Source: Lacticaseibacillus paracasei subsp. paracasei (GTDB taxonomy: Bacteria; Bacillota; Bacilli; Lactobacillales; Lactobacillaceae). Taken from it: DNA of 64,000 nt. Below are positions 20,487-27,549 of the stretch, in pieces (the first letter of the stretch is position 1; every line of letters starts with the position of its first letter). A model generated the notes under the pieces. The model was not told the DNA's origin. It searched no databases and was given only the letters and a program-made list of their open reading frames with translations. Both the position numbers and the translations under genes were made by a program. Where the stretch lies: assembly GCF_000829035.1 (NCBI RefSeq), contig NZ_AP012541.1, positions 806,001-870,000 on the forward strand. The letters are read 5' to 3'.

Positions 20487-20514
20487 ATTATAAACCGACG
20501 TCGCAAATTTGCAA
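20487..20514 (-). promoter_or_regulatory. repressor promoter (leftward)
   Basis: On the minus strand TTGCAA (20509-20514), 16 bp and TATAAT (20487-20492). The -35 lies inside operator 1, so the repressor controls its own synthesis. Confidence 0.7.
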
Positions 20515-20600
20515 CAACAAAAGTCGCATATTTGCGATTTTTATATTGACACTTGCTTATAAGCGATTTATGCTTAGTTCATCAAGTCGCAGGAATGCGA
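20501..20600. promoter_or_regulatory. CI/Cro operator array (four 14-bp sites)
   Basis: Four sites of the form TCGCA-N4-TGCGA: 20501-20514 (TCGCAAATTTGCAA), 20524-20537 (TCGCATATTTGCGA), 20553-20566 (TTGCTTATAAGCGA) and 20587-20600 (TCGCAGGAATGCGA). Centre distances are 23, 29 and 34 bp. Site 1 covers the leftward -35, site 3 sits in the rightward spacer and site 4 lies just past the rightward start. A fifth site is at 20836-20849. Confidence 0.85.
20546..20574 (+). promoter_or_regulatory. early rightward promoter (PR-like)
   Basis: TTGACA (20546-20551), 17-bp spacer occupied by operator 3, TATGCT (20569-20574). Drives cro, antirepressor and the early region. Confidence 0.8.
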
Positions 20601-20618
20601 CAGAAAGGAGAATCATAT

Positions 20619-20870
20619 ATGGTTAATGTGAATTTGGATCGTTTAAAGGGACTTATGACAGAACGACACGTCACTCAAGATTCTCTAGCTTTAGCATTAG
20701 GGATCGCAAGAAGCACATTATTTCGGAAAATGCAGCGGGGTGGAAAAGACTTCACGGCACAAGAAATATTCAAAATGATGCAATTCATCCCTCTTAGCGA
20801 TCAGGAAGCAATTGATATTTTTTTAAAGAAAAAAGTCGCAATAACGCGACCTAAGGGGATGACGGTATGA
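20619..20870 (+). CDS. Cro-like DNA-binding protein
   Basis: An 83-aa protein with a central XRE-type HTH (VTQDSLALALGIARSTLFRK). First gene after the rightward promoter, opposite the CI gene, as expected for Cro. AAAGGAG precedes the ATG. The 3' end contains operator 5 and shares a 23-bp junction sequence with the end of the antirepressor gene; the stop overlaps the next start (ATGA). Confidence 0.8.
   Translation: MVNVNLDRLKGLMTERHVTQDSLALALGIARSTLFRKMQRGGKDFTAQEIFKMMQFIPLSDQEAIDIFLKKKVAITRPKGMTV
20836..20849. promoter_or_regulatory. distal fifth operator inside the cro gene
   Basis: TCGCAATAACGCGA fits the TCGCA-N4-TGCGA operator with one arm mismatch. It lies 249 bp (centre to centre) beyond operator 4 and 18 bp before the antirepressor start codon. 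Confidence 0.55.
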
Positions 20871-21631
20871 ACGAACTACAACTATTTCAGTTCGAAGATA
20901 ACCAAATTCGGACTGTCAGCTCCAACGGCATTATCTGGTTTTCAGCACCGGATGTTACGAATGCGCTGAAACTAACAAACACAACGGTAGCGTTGAAATC
21001 ATTAGACGGCGATGAGGTGACTAAGTTTAACTTAGGAGGCTTATCAGGCGAGACAAATTTCATCAGCGAACCGGGGCTATACAAACTGATTGGTGCTAGT
21101 CGAAAACCAGCGGCCAAACGTTTTAACCGTTGGGTAACGCATGAAGTCCTCCCATCAATCCGCAAGCATGGTGCGTACATGACGCCTGAAACGATTGAGA
21201 AGGCCATCTATAATCCAGACTTCATTATCAATCTGGCAACGCAGCTAAAGGACGAACAAGCCAAAACAGCGGCACTTACGGCTGATAACGAAACAATGAA
21301 GCCTAAAGCGTTGTTTGCAGACGCGGTGGCCACAAGTCACACAACCATCTTGGTCGGTGATCTTGCCAAGGTGATCAAACAGAACGGCGTTGACATTGGT
21401 GCGAAGCGGTTGTTCGCATGGCTGCGTGAGCAAGGCTATCTGATCAAACGGATTGGTGCCGACTATAACTCGCCGACACAGCGTGCGATGGAGCTAGGCC
21501 TGTTTGAGGTCAAGGAGACTGCGATCAGTCACTCGGACGGCCATGTAACAGTTCAGAAGACCCCAAAGGTGACCGGCAAAGGCCAGCAGTATTTTATCAA
21601 CAAGCTTCTGCAAAAGGGGATGACGGTATGA
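20867..21631 (+). CDS. phage antirepressor (BRO-N + KilA-C)
   Basis: A 254-aa protein. The N-terminal BRO-N domain (about residues 5-105) has IIWFSAPDVTNAL and the typical KPAAKRFNRWVTHEVLPSIR segment; the C-terminal ANT/KilA-C domain (about 145-250) has GVDIGAKRLFAWLREQGYLI. Such proteins antagonise CI-type repressors. Translationally coupled to cro by an ATGA overlap, it sits in a cassette flanked by 23-bp direct repeats. Confidence 0.88.
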   Translation: MNELQLFQFEDNQIRTVSSNGIIWFSAPDVTNALKLTNTTVALKSLDGDEVTKFNLGGLSGETNFISEPGLYKLIGASRKPAAKRFNRWVTHEVLPSIRKHGAYMTPETIEKAIYNPDFIINLATQLKDEQAKTAALTADNETMKPKALFADAVATSHTTILVGDLAKVIKQNGVDIGAKRLFAWLREQGYLIKRIGADYNSPTQRAMELGLFEVKETAISHSDGHVTVQKTPKVTGKGQQYFINKLLQKGMTV

Positions 21632-21804
21632 ACGAAGAAAACAAAAAGCCCCGCACTGATATGGGCAGCACGGGGGTAACTCTTTACACTTGGCGCACTA
21701 GTTATCCATTTCCCCCAGCAGTAAAACCGGGAGACCTGGTGACAATCGTTATTGAGGACGAAGAATTAACCCACACTGTAGGAACCTTTGCTTTCGTCTC
21801 CTAA
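21628..21804 (+). CDS. small unknown early protein (58 aa)
   Basis: The ATG overlaps the antirepressor stop (ATGA), so it is translationally coupled. It encodes a 58-aa acidic peptide (MNEENKKPRTDMG ... HTVGTFAFVS) with no recognised motif. Its last 39 bp overlap the 3' end of the convergent gene on the other strand. Confidence 0.5.
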   Translation: MNEENKKPRTDMGSTGVTLYTWRTSYPFPPAVKPGDLVTIVIEDEELTHTVGTFAFVS

Positions 21805-22011
21805 AGGAAGAGTGCTCCATACGGTAAGAACGTTGGACGCTCTTTCAACGAGGACCTCTTCTTTACCATCAACAATAAGATTACGAATCATAAAGAATTC
21901 ATTTCCATCTTTGAATGAGTAGGCACTTTTAATTGCTACATCTTTCGAAGAAAACACCGCGCCAATATTGCCACTGGTAGGAGCAAATGCTTTTTTGTAT
22001 GGCAAGTCCAT
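21766..22011 (-). CDS. antisense-oriented small cargo gene (81 aa)
   Basis: An 81-aa protein of unknown function, transcribed against the early operon. A textbook ribosome binding site (AAGGAGG, 8 nt before ATG) supports a real gene. The sequence is rich in Val/Ser/Lys with no membrane segment. It converges with the 58-aa gene. Confidence 0.65.
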   Translation of the reverse strand: MDLPYKKAFAPTSGNIGAVFSSKDVAIKSAYSFKDGNEFFMIRNLIVDGKEEVLVERASNVLTVWSTLPLGDESKGSYSVG

Positions 22012-22033
22012 TTATATCACCTCCTTCCATCAC

Positions 22034-22052
22034 CAGATAACTTGATTATCTG
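22034..22052. repeat. 7-bp inverted repeat between divergent genes
   Basis: CAGATAA-CTTGA-TTATCTG lies between the leftward 81-aa gene and the next rightward gene. It could be an operator or a short hairpin; no regulator is assigned. Confidence 0.4.
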
Positions 22053-22163
22053 CCAAGGGGAGGCCAAAAGAAAGAAGGAAACAACATGAAACCCAACCAA
22101 GCAACATCGAACTTTGAAGCACCAAAAACGACATTAAGCAAAGATTACAAGGAGGATATTAAC

Positions 22164-22331
22164 ATGAACAAACAATTAGCAGATTTAGTACAGGGCGTTC
22201 TTTCTGGAAAATTCCAGGTAGTAGAAACTCGAAACAGCAACCACGAACTTGATACTGACGGTTTCACATCTGGAAAGCTAGAAGTTTCAGAATTTACATT
22301 TGCTGTAATTAAAAACACCCCTTCAAAGTGA
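22164..22331 (+). CDS. small unknown early protein (55 aa)
   Basis: A 55-aa protein starting at ATG 22164 with AAGGAGG 9 nt upstream. The frame is open from another ATG at 22086 (81 aa) with a weaker AAGGAAA site. No motif recognised. Its 3' end overlaps the terminator of the convergent DUF3892 gene. Confidence 0.55.
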   Translation: MNKQLADLVQGVLSGKFQVVETRNSNHELDTDGFTSGKLEVSEFTFAVIKNTPSK

Positions 22332-22340
22332 GAAGGGGTT
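22311..22340 (-). terminator. terminator of the leftward DUF3892 gene
   Basis: CCCCTTC (22318-22324) / GAAGGGG (22332-22338) stem; on the minus strand a GTTTTTAATT run follows. Confidence 0.75.
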
Positions 22341-22345
22341 TGGAA

Positions 22346-22615
22346 CTAGAAACGATCAAGGCTTAGAAGGTTATCGCTAGTAACATCATTAGCTTTGGTA
22401 CGAATGTACGGATCACGTCCAGTCGGGTGGACGGACTCGACTTCTGGTTTGCGGCCATTCTTTGCGGTGAAGTAGTATGCAGATCCCTCATCGATGTTGT
22501 CGACAACATCTGCAACGGAAAGCTCCTCGTAATTAGCCAATTTGACCTTGGTGATATCTGATTCGTGCTCACTGTTATACGGCTCTGTGTGAACTTTAAC
22601 AATTTCATATGCCAT
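22346..22615 (-). CDS. DUF3892-type small protein, antisense-oriented
   Basis: An 89-aa protein resembling DUF3892: a short beta-rich IVKVHTEPYNSEHESDITKV start, a central VADVVDNIDEGSAYYFTAKNG, and a C-terminal YIRT...SDNLLSL signature. Function unknown. ATG at 22615 with AAAGGAGG 8 nt upstream. A leftward monocistronic cargo gene inside a rightward operon, with its own terminator. Confidence 0.7.
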   Translation of the reverse strand: MAYEIVKVHTEPYNSEHESDITKVKLANYEELSVADVVDNIDEGSAYYFTAKNGRKPEVESVHPTGRDPYIRTKANDVTSDNLLSLDRF

Positions 22616-22681
22616 TTTAGTCACCTCCTTTCCACCAACATTATCGGTCCCGATAGAGAAAAAAGAAAGAAGAAAACACAA

Positions 22682-22771
22682 GTGAATGAGGAAGACTTGA
22701 ACCGTATCCTTGCAGTCGTCGCTATATTTCTTGCAATGCTGTCTCTGCTCTTACAGCAGTGTGGTTTATGA
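22682..22771 (+). CDS. possible 29-aa membrane peptide
   Basis: GTG start, then NEEDLNRILAVVAIFLAMLS and a short LLLQQCGL end: an acidic head followed by one hydrophobic helix. The upstream purine run (AAAGAAAGAAG) is a weak ribosome binding site. Plausible tiny membrane protein; low certainty. Confidence 0.3.
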   Translation: MNEEDLNRILAVVAIFLAMLSLLLQQCGL

Positions 22772-22853
22772 CAAAAGATTTCTTTAGCGGATGTCTATCA
22801 GCATTAAGAAGCAGGAATAGTTATGGCTGTAAAAATCTAAGGAGGCTGTCTAA

Positions 22854-23042
22854 ATGTCAGAAAAAATGCTCATTGCATTAGTTGTCATCGGGATTGTGGC
22901 TGTGCTTGCAACAGTAATTGTATCTCTAACTATTTTTGCCATCACGGGTAGTGTGATCGCTCTAATCGTTTTTTATGCAGTTTGCCTGGGAGCACAACTA
23001 GTGATGCTGATTGCGGAAATAATTATGGCTGTAAAAAGCTAA
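22854..23042 (+). CDS. small two-helix membrane protein (62 aa)
   Basis: A 62-aa hydrophobic protein with two membrane segments (about residues 5-30 and 33-57). AAGGAGG precedes the ATG at ideal spacing. Its 3' end resembles a segment just upstream (22816-22841), suggesting loss of a tandem paralogue. Function unknown. Confidence 0.6.
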   Translation: MSEKMLIALVVIGIVAVLATVIVSLTIFAITGSVIALIVFYAVCLGAQLVMLIAEIIMAVKS

Positions 23043-23719
23043 TTGAAAGGTCCTTCTTTTCTCCACGTGTTCCGTGGAGAAAGTTCAGAATCTCGTTGTA
23101 TAAATTCAGGTATTTCTACGTTAATATCAAAGTTTTTGAATGTCGTTTCTATAGTTAACGTGTTCTTCCCGTTCAAATGAATGAATTTAAGGTCATCTTC
23201 ATAAACAGGCCAAAAAATATATCCCTTAACAATATCAAAAGGTTTCAGGTGGACAACCGGTCTTATCCATTGATTGCCGACTGTCCATCCAAATATTTTT
23301 GAATTTCCACCGTACGTAATTAAGGATCCATATGAATGCTTCGCGGCTCTTTCTTCAACTTCGTATCTTGATCCCGGCAACGCATATGGACCGTATGTAA
23401 AGTGATTGTTCAACGTAAACGTGCTTATTGCAATGGGGTTAGAGCTTTGATTGCGAATTGATACTTCCATAAGTACTCGATAGCGGCGATCTGTGTAAAT
23501 ATCCGGGTCATCGTCACCAGACCAAGAAGGCTCAATTAGCATAGACGATCCCTTTTTTATTGTTTGACTCACTTTAATTTTTGGCTTTCCACGTTGATAA
23601 CCTTTAAAGGCTAAGCCAAACGACGCAATAGCAAAAACTAGGGATACCAGTGATATAGCAATGGGAGACCAAACAGTCCAATTTGGTATGACAAGTTGTA
23701 AAGCGAGTTTAGTTATCAT
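23039..23719 (-). CDS. membrane-anchored cargo protein, antisense-oriented
   Basis: A 226-aa protein with one N-terminal membrane helix (about residues 14-38) and a long soluble, beta-rich domain (MEVSIRNQSSNPIAISTFTL) resembling an Ig-like or OmpA-accessory fold, with no recognised family. AAAGGAG precedes TTG 23722 and ATG 23719. Leftward within the early operon and tail to tail with the two-helix protein (4-bp overlap). An N-in anchor plus a large soluble domain suits a superinfection-exclusion or defence protein, but that is speculation. Confidence 0.65.
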   Translation of the reverse strand: MITKLALQLVIPNWTVWSPIAISLVSLVFAIASFGLAFKGYQRGKPKIKVSQTIKKGSSMLIEPSWSGDDDPDIYTDRRYRVLMEVSIRNQSSNPIAISTFTLNNHFTYGPYALPGSRYEVEERAAKHSYGSLITYGGNSKIFGWTVGNQWIRPVVHLKPFDIVKGYIFWPVYEDDLKFIHLNGKNTLTIETTFKNFDINVEIPEFIQRDSELSPRNTWRKEGPFN

Positions 23720-23785
23720 CAAAAATCATCTCCTTTCGGGTTCCATTATCCGTCAGGAGGCGATCACAGGAAAGGAGGAAATGCC

Positions 23786-24145
23786 ATGCCACTGTTGCAT
23801 GTTGTTGAAGATGATCAGATTTCAAGCAAAAAGTATTTAGCGGTAGATGAAGAAGAACTGGCAGAGATGATTAAGGAGAACCAAGAGCTAAAACGCAAGC
23901 TAGCAGCACGAGGCATGTGGACGCTCACCACCGCAACAAGCTATGTCGAAGGACATAACAACACGTGGGTAGTTAACAATATCTTGAACGTCCCACGCTT
24001 CCACAAGTTCTTGCAAGATACCGTGGTTTCATATCCACCGCCTGGCAAAAAGGGGTATCTGTTTCATCCGAAACCATGGCTCGACTTCTTAGATAAATGG
24101 TTCCCAGAGATTTCAAGGTCACTTAGAGAGAAGGAAAAACAATGA
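23786..24145 (+). CDS. DUF771-family phage protein
   Basis: A 119-aa protein. The C-half with FHKFLQDTVVSYPPPGKKGYLFH and KPWLDFLDKWF matches DUF771, a conserved early protein of lactococcal and lactobacillar phages; a coiled coil precedes it (EEELAEMIKENQELKRKL). Probably an excisionase-like or regulatory DNA-binding protein, unproven. Start with AAAGGAGG. Confidence 0.7.
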   Translation: MPLLHVVEDDQISSKKYLAVDEEELAEMIKENQELKRKLAARGMWTLTTATSYVEGHNNTWVVNNILNVPRFHKFLQDTVVSYPPPGKKGYLFHPKPWLDFLDKWFPEISRSLREKEKQ

Positions 24146-24234
24146 TTGGCTATTTACTAATTGCTGGTGGCTTCGGCGTGATCGTTGGTCACTGCTTAGG
24201 CCACAGCGGAAATTGGAGGCAGTGGATTGAATGA
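24142..24234 (+). CDS. 30-aa membrane peptide
   Basis: ATG overlaps the DUF771 stop (ATGA). It encodes 30 residues with one Gly-rich hydrophobic helix (MIGYLLIAGGFGVIVGHCLG) and ends inside the start of the next gene, so it is translationally linked at both ends. AAGGAAAA serves as binding site. Confidence 0.45.
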   Translation: MIGYLLIAGGFGVIVGHCLGHSGNWRQWIE

Positions 24235-24430
24235 AGCAGCTATAGCTAAGCTAGGTCCACTTATCTCCTACTTGTCTATCCAGGCTGAGAACGCACGTCT
24301 GGTTGGCCATAATTACCGTCAAGGAACGGATCAGACGCGAGCTTATGCCATGGGACGAGAAGACGGCTTGCAAACCGCCATCAGCTTAATCAACGAAATA
24401 ATGGGCAAAACAAAAACCGCTAAGCGCTAG
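24227..24430 (+). CDS. small unknown early protein (67 aa, TTG start)
   Basis: TTG start chosen because GGAGG lies 7 nt upstream; the nearby ATG at 24231 is in another frame. A helical 67-aa protein without a recognised family. Overlaps the preceding peptide by 8 nt. Confidence 0.6.
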   Translation: MNEAAIAKLGPLISYLSIQAENARLVGHNYRQGTDQTRAYAMGREDGLQTAISLINEIMGKTKTAKR

Positions 24431-24447
24431 AACACTTAACGGCCAAA

Positions 24448-24498
24448 AATGAGGTTTCACATTGAGTGACCTCATTATATCACAGAAAGAAATGAGGT
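24448..24498 (+). promoter_or_regulatory. mutually exclusive hairpins around a ribosome binding site
   Basis: AATGAGGT occurs at 24448-24455 and again at 24491-24498, where its GAGG is the ribosome binding site of the next gene. A single complement ACCTCATT (24469-24476) lies between them and can pair with either, giving an RBS-free or an RBS-masked fold. Confidence 0.45.
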
Positions 24499-24504
24499 AA
24501 AACA

Positions 24505-24819
24505 ATGGCCAGAGAAATTGGCAAGCAACTTGACCGTCTTGAATCACTTGCATACAAAGTAAAAACTGATCAGTACCTTTTGGATTATTTGAGAGAATGG
24601 GCAGAAACCAAGTGCGATCTGTTCAGGGATGATGATCCTCACATGACCGATGGTGAGAAGATTCAAGACCGGCTGTTCCTAAAAGACAACTTTAAAAAAT
24701 ACATGGATATCTTGGGTCAAACATCACTCGATATGATCAAATTCGAAGCAGACTTAATGGATGTTCGCCAAAACATTGCCGATCAATGCTTCCATGAAGG
24801 TGGTGACGATCATGAATGA
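24505..24819 (+). CDS. unknown early protein (104 aa)
   Basis: An acidic, helical 104-aa protein with no recognised domain. Located directly before the replication initiator (8-nt overlap with its start), so possibly a replication accessory. GAGG of the AATGAGGT repeat is its binding site. Confidence 0.6.
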   Translation: MAREIGKQLDRLESLAYKVKTDQYLLDYLREWAETKCDLFRDDDPHMTDGEKIQDRLFLKDNFKKYMDILGQTSLDMIKFEADLMDVRQNIADQCFHEGGDDHE

Positions 24820-25363
24820 AAGCCCCAGTTACTATGCCATCATTCCAGCAGGTGTGCGCTATGACAAACAGCTACCACAAGGAGCCAAGATCTTGTATGG
24901 CGAGATCACGGCACTCAGCAGTAAGAGCGGCTCTTGTTGGGCGAGCGATCAATACTTTATGACTTTGTACGAGGTAGGTCAAACCACTATACAAAGATGG
25001 CTACGTGCTTTAGAAGACAGCGGATATATTGAACGTCATGTCAAATACAAAGACGGTACCAAAGAAATTGAAAAAAGGTATATCAAAATTCGTACAGACC
25101 CTATGCCCAAAAATGGTAATACCTATAGCCAAAAACGGGTATACCCTATGCCCAAAAACGGGCAAGAGAATAATACAAGTATTAATAAAAACATACGTGC
25201 ATCCAGCACGTTAGAGAGTGACTTTGAAAAGCTCTGGAAACTGTATCCAAAGAAGATCGGCAAGAAGCCGGCACTAGCTGCGTACAAACGGGTAATGAGT
25301 AGAAAGAAGAACCCTGCTACCAACAGACAAATTCAGGATGCATTGTGGCTTATCGACAGCTAA
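24812..25363 (+). CDS. phage replication initiator, N-terminal part (split by frameshift)
   Basis: A 183-aa fragment. The N-terminal winged helix (about 5-80, YDKQLPQGAKILYGEITALS and TTIQRWLRALEDSGYIERHV) is the HTH_36 domain of replisome organisers. The C-end (LESDFEKLWKLYPKKIGKK ... IQDAL) is the start of the usual C-terminal domain, but the frame then reads WLIDS-stop. The missing part (AYRQLIKSKG...) continues in the -1 frame from 25345. A single lost G after TTG (ancestral GCA-TTG-GTG-GCT) explains this. An iteron array is embedded at 25098-25163. ATG at 24812 with GGTGG. Confidence 0.7.
   Translation: MNESPSYYAIIPAGVRYDKQLPQGAKILYGEITALSSKSGSCWASDQYFMTLYEVGQTTIQRWLRALEDSGYIERHVKYKDGTKEIEKRYIKIRTDPMPKNGNTYSQKRVYPMPKNGQENNTSINKNIRASSTLESDFEKLWKLYPKKIGKKPALAAYKRVMSRKKNPATNRQIQDALWLIDS
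25098..25190 (+). other. candidate phage replication origin (iterons + AT-rich tract)
   Basis: Three direct repeats of about 20 bp (consensus ACCCTATGCCCAAAAACGGG) at 25098-25117, 25121-25140 and 25143-25162, with 22-23 bp periodicity, inside the initiator gene. The middle copy is read in a different frame from the outer two, so the DNA and not the protein is conserved. An AT-rich stretch (AATAATACAAGTATTAATAA) follows at once, a plausible unwinding element. Confidence 0.6.
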
Positions 25364-25644
25364 TCAAGAGCAAAGGCACAGAGAAGCGGTTTGTCAAAGA
25401 CGGTAGTACTTTCTTCAACCAAGAGGCATGGAACGATTACCTTGAGGTCGTAAAGGAAGAACGAGATGAGCAGGAAGCTAGAAAGCCTAAGTTCGATCCC
25501 AAGAAAACTGCTATTGCAATGTATATCGACTACAACAGTCCTGACCGAGTGCTTGAAGAAATCAAAGCGCAGGGTATTCCGATCAATCCAGAAGATGCTA
25601 AACGTTACATTGCTGAATACGATGAAGGGAGGCAACAAGCTTGA
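25345..25644 (+). CDS. phage replication initiator, C-terminal part
   Basis: 99 codons open from a GTG at 25345 in the -1 frame. The sequence (AYRQLIKSKGTEKRFVKDGS, TFFNQEAWNDYL) is the typical C-terminal piece of phage replication proteins (x-Y-I/V-K-x-G-S-T-F-F-N). There is no ribosome binding site of its own, so unless expressed by coupling over the 19-nt overlap the protein is broken. The stop overlaps the helicase start (TTGA). Confidence 0.6.
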   Translation: MAYRQLIKSKGTEKRFVKDGSTFFNQEAWNDYLEVVKEERDEQEARKPKFDPKKTAIAMYIDYNSPDRVLEEIKAQGIPINPEDAKRYIAEYDEGRQQA

Positions 25645-26903
25645 CGAAAAAGCTTTATGACCCTAGCAATCCTGAACCGCATGTCATGTATGGCTTATAT
25701 ACGAAGCCGGAACTAATCAAGTCTGAATGGATTGATCCTAAATGGTTTAATAGCCAGCAATACGCTGCAGTAGTTGCCTACATGAACAAGCTGCCAGGCG
25801 ATGTGGACACGCTGGAATTACAGGATGGTTTTGATACAGCTCATCCTGGCGTGATGTCAGTAGCAGATTGGCAATACATTATGACCAGCGATTTTGGCAC
25901 CTCACGTTTTGACTGGTGGGTAGGCAAGCTAAAACGGAATTATTTCCGTAGTCAGCTCATTCAAACAGCACAAGCATACTCGGAAGAACCAAGCGAGGAC
26001 AATCTTACCGCGATGATGGTTGCCTCACAGAATGCTACTGCTGCCAGTCAGACGGTAACTGAAAGTAGCATTGCAGATTTGGCAGCGGCCATGGAAGACA
26101 AAATGATACACGGTGCTACTGACAATGGGATTAAAACGTACTTCACTCTTAACAATATTCTGGGTGGTGGTTTGATGCCGGGACGTTTGTTGACGATTGG
26201 TGCGCGCCCTGGTGTCGGTAAATCAGCATTCGCGGTCAATCTCATCATTGAGGCTTTGAAACAGCAACCGGAATTGACGGTTGATATGTTTTCACTTGAA
26301 ATGTCAAATTCAGAAAACTATAACCGCTTGTTGGCCTGCAAGACTGGCATTAGTGCTGGTAAATTCATCAACCCGCAGAAAAGTCTAAGCGATGCTGAGA
26401 AGGTTGAGGTTGAAAAGGCGGGAAACTTCCTTAAAGACTATCACTTGCAGCTTTACGACAAGCAGGTGGAATTACCGCAGATCGTCAAAACAATGCGGCA
26501 GCGAGCCGCTGATGCAGATAAAGGATACCTTGCGATCGTTGACTATCTCGGGTTGATTGGTGTTCGTAGCCAAGCCGATCGCCGTCTGCAAATCGAAGAG
26601 ATCACCCGTCAATTCAAAGTGCTGACCAACGAGCTTGGTATCCCGATTGTTTTGCTTAGTCAATTGTCACGAGGTATTGAGAATCGTCAGGACAAGCAAC
26701 CGGTACTCTCAGATTTAAGAGAGTCGGGATCAATTGAACAAGATAGCAATGCGGTTGGATTCCTTTGGAACAGTGATCGGCAGAACGAAAGATCAGATAT
26801 CCGTACTGTGACTTTAACAATTGCCAAAAATCGTGAAGGAGCACTTGGCAACATTGATTTTCGTTTTTTCGCACCAAAGTTGCAGTTTAAGGTGGCGTAT
26901 TGA
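25641..26903 (+). CDS. DnaB-type replicative helicase
   Basis: A 420-aa hexameric helicase. The N-terminal DnaB-like domain (to about 130) is followed by the RecA-fold motor with Walker A GARPGVGKSAFA, Walker B LAIVDYLGLI, the sensor region IVLLSQLSRGIENR and DLRESGSIEQDSN with the arginine finger, and the end IAKNREGALG. Unwinds DNA at the phage fork with the initiator upstream. The TTG start has GGGAGG 8 nt upstream and overlaps the previous stop. Confidence 0.92.
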   Translation: MTKKLYDPSNPEPHVMYGLYTKPELIKSEWIDPKWFNSQQYAAVVAYMNKLPGDVDTLELQDGFDTAHPGVMSVADWQYIMTSDFGTSRFDWWVGKLKRNYFRSQLIQTAQAYSEEPSEDNLTAMMVASQNATAASQTVTESSIADLAAAMEDKMIHGATDNGIKTYFTLNNILGGGLMPGRLLTIGARPGVGKSAFAVNLIIEALKQQPELTVDMFSLEMSNSENYNRLLACKTGISAGKFINPQKSLSDAEKVEVEKAGNFLKDYHLQLYDKQVELPQIVKTMRQRAADADKGYLAIVDYLGLIGVRSQADRRLQIEEITRQFKVLTNELGIPIVLLSQLSRGIENRQDKQPVLSDLRESGSIEQDSNAVGFLWNSDRQNERSDIRTVTLTIAKNREGALGNIDFRFFAPKLQFKVAY

Positions 26904-26904
26904 A

Positions 26905-27249
26905 ATGACTTATCCAACCATGACCCTTAAAGAGTTCAATGAGTACATGCAGGAGGGACATTATCAATACTCGCTGTTCATCATTCTGCAGCTTGATGAA
27001 GCCATGGAATATCTAAAAAAGGCGCAACAAGCCGATGCTGATATGAAGAAGTTTTGGTACCAATGGGCGTACGTTACCTTGACAGATGCCTTAGAGACGG
27101 CTGAGTCAGAATATTATGGAGAAACTAGTGAATATTTACCAACAAAAGAAACTGATCCAGTAACGCGAGCTTATTGTCAAAACACATACGATATTTGGCG
27201 AGGATATCTGAAGAAGCTAAATGTGAACTTACCGAAGCAAAAATTTTGA
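26905..27249 (+). CDS. unknown early protein (114 aa)
   Basis: A 114-aa helical protein rich in Tyr and Glu; no recognised family. Starts one nucleotide after the helicase stop, with AAGGTGG in the helicase end as binding site. Confidence 0.6.
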   Translation: MTYPTMTLKEFNEYMQEGHYQYSLFIILQLDEAMEYLKKAQQADADMKKFWYQWAYVTLTDALETAESEYYGETSEYLPTKETDPVTRAYCQNTYDIWRGYLKKLNVNLPKQKF

Positions 27250-27261
27250 GGAGGCAAAAGC

Positions 27262-27549
27262 ATGATTGAGCATTAGGACGAAACTAACAATGCAGGCCAA
27301 GATTGGGCACGTGAACGACTTCGCAACTTTCTTGACGATCATCCCAGTTTGCCAATATACCGTTTTGCTTTTATTGCTGGCGTGAGTCGCATCACAGTTG
27401 CTAGTTTTCTTAGTGGCAAAGAGGTAATGATGATCACACTTACAAAGATAGCTAAAGCCATGGGGATATCGCCAGAAAAGCTAAAACAGCCAATTAGCAA
27501 GGAAGAATACAAGGAACTACAGGAGGAATCTTCAAATGCAAGCAATTAA
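27262..27549 (+). pseudogene. XRE-type regulator interrupted by an amber codon
   Basis: An ideal start (GAGGAGG, 7 nt, ATG at 27262) opens a 95-codon frame that would encode a small HTH protein (YRFAFIAGVSRITVASFLSG, AKAMGISPEKL), but codon 5 is TAG (27274-27276). The rest stays open to the TAA at 27547, so it is one nonsense change. The only in-frame restart is TTG 27349, inside the HTH and without a binding site. Read-through by an amber suppressor cannot be excluded. Confidence 0.65.
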
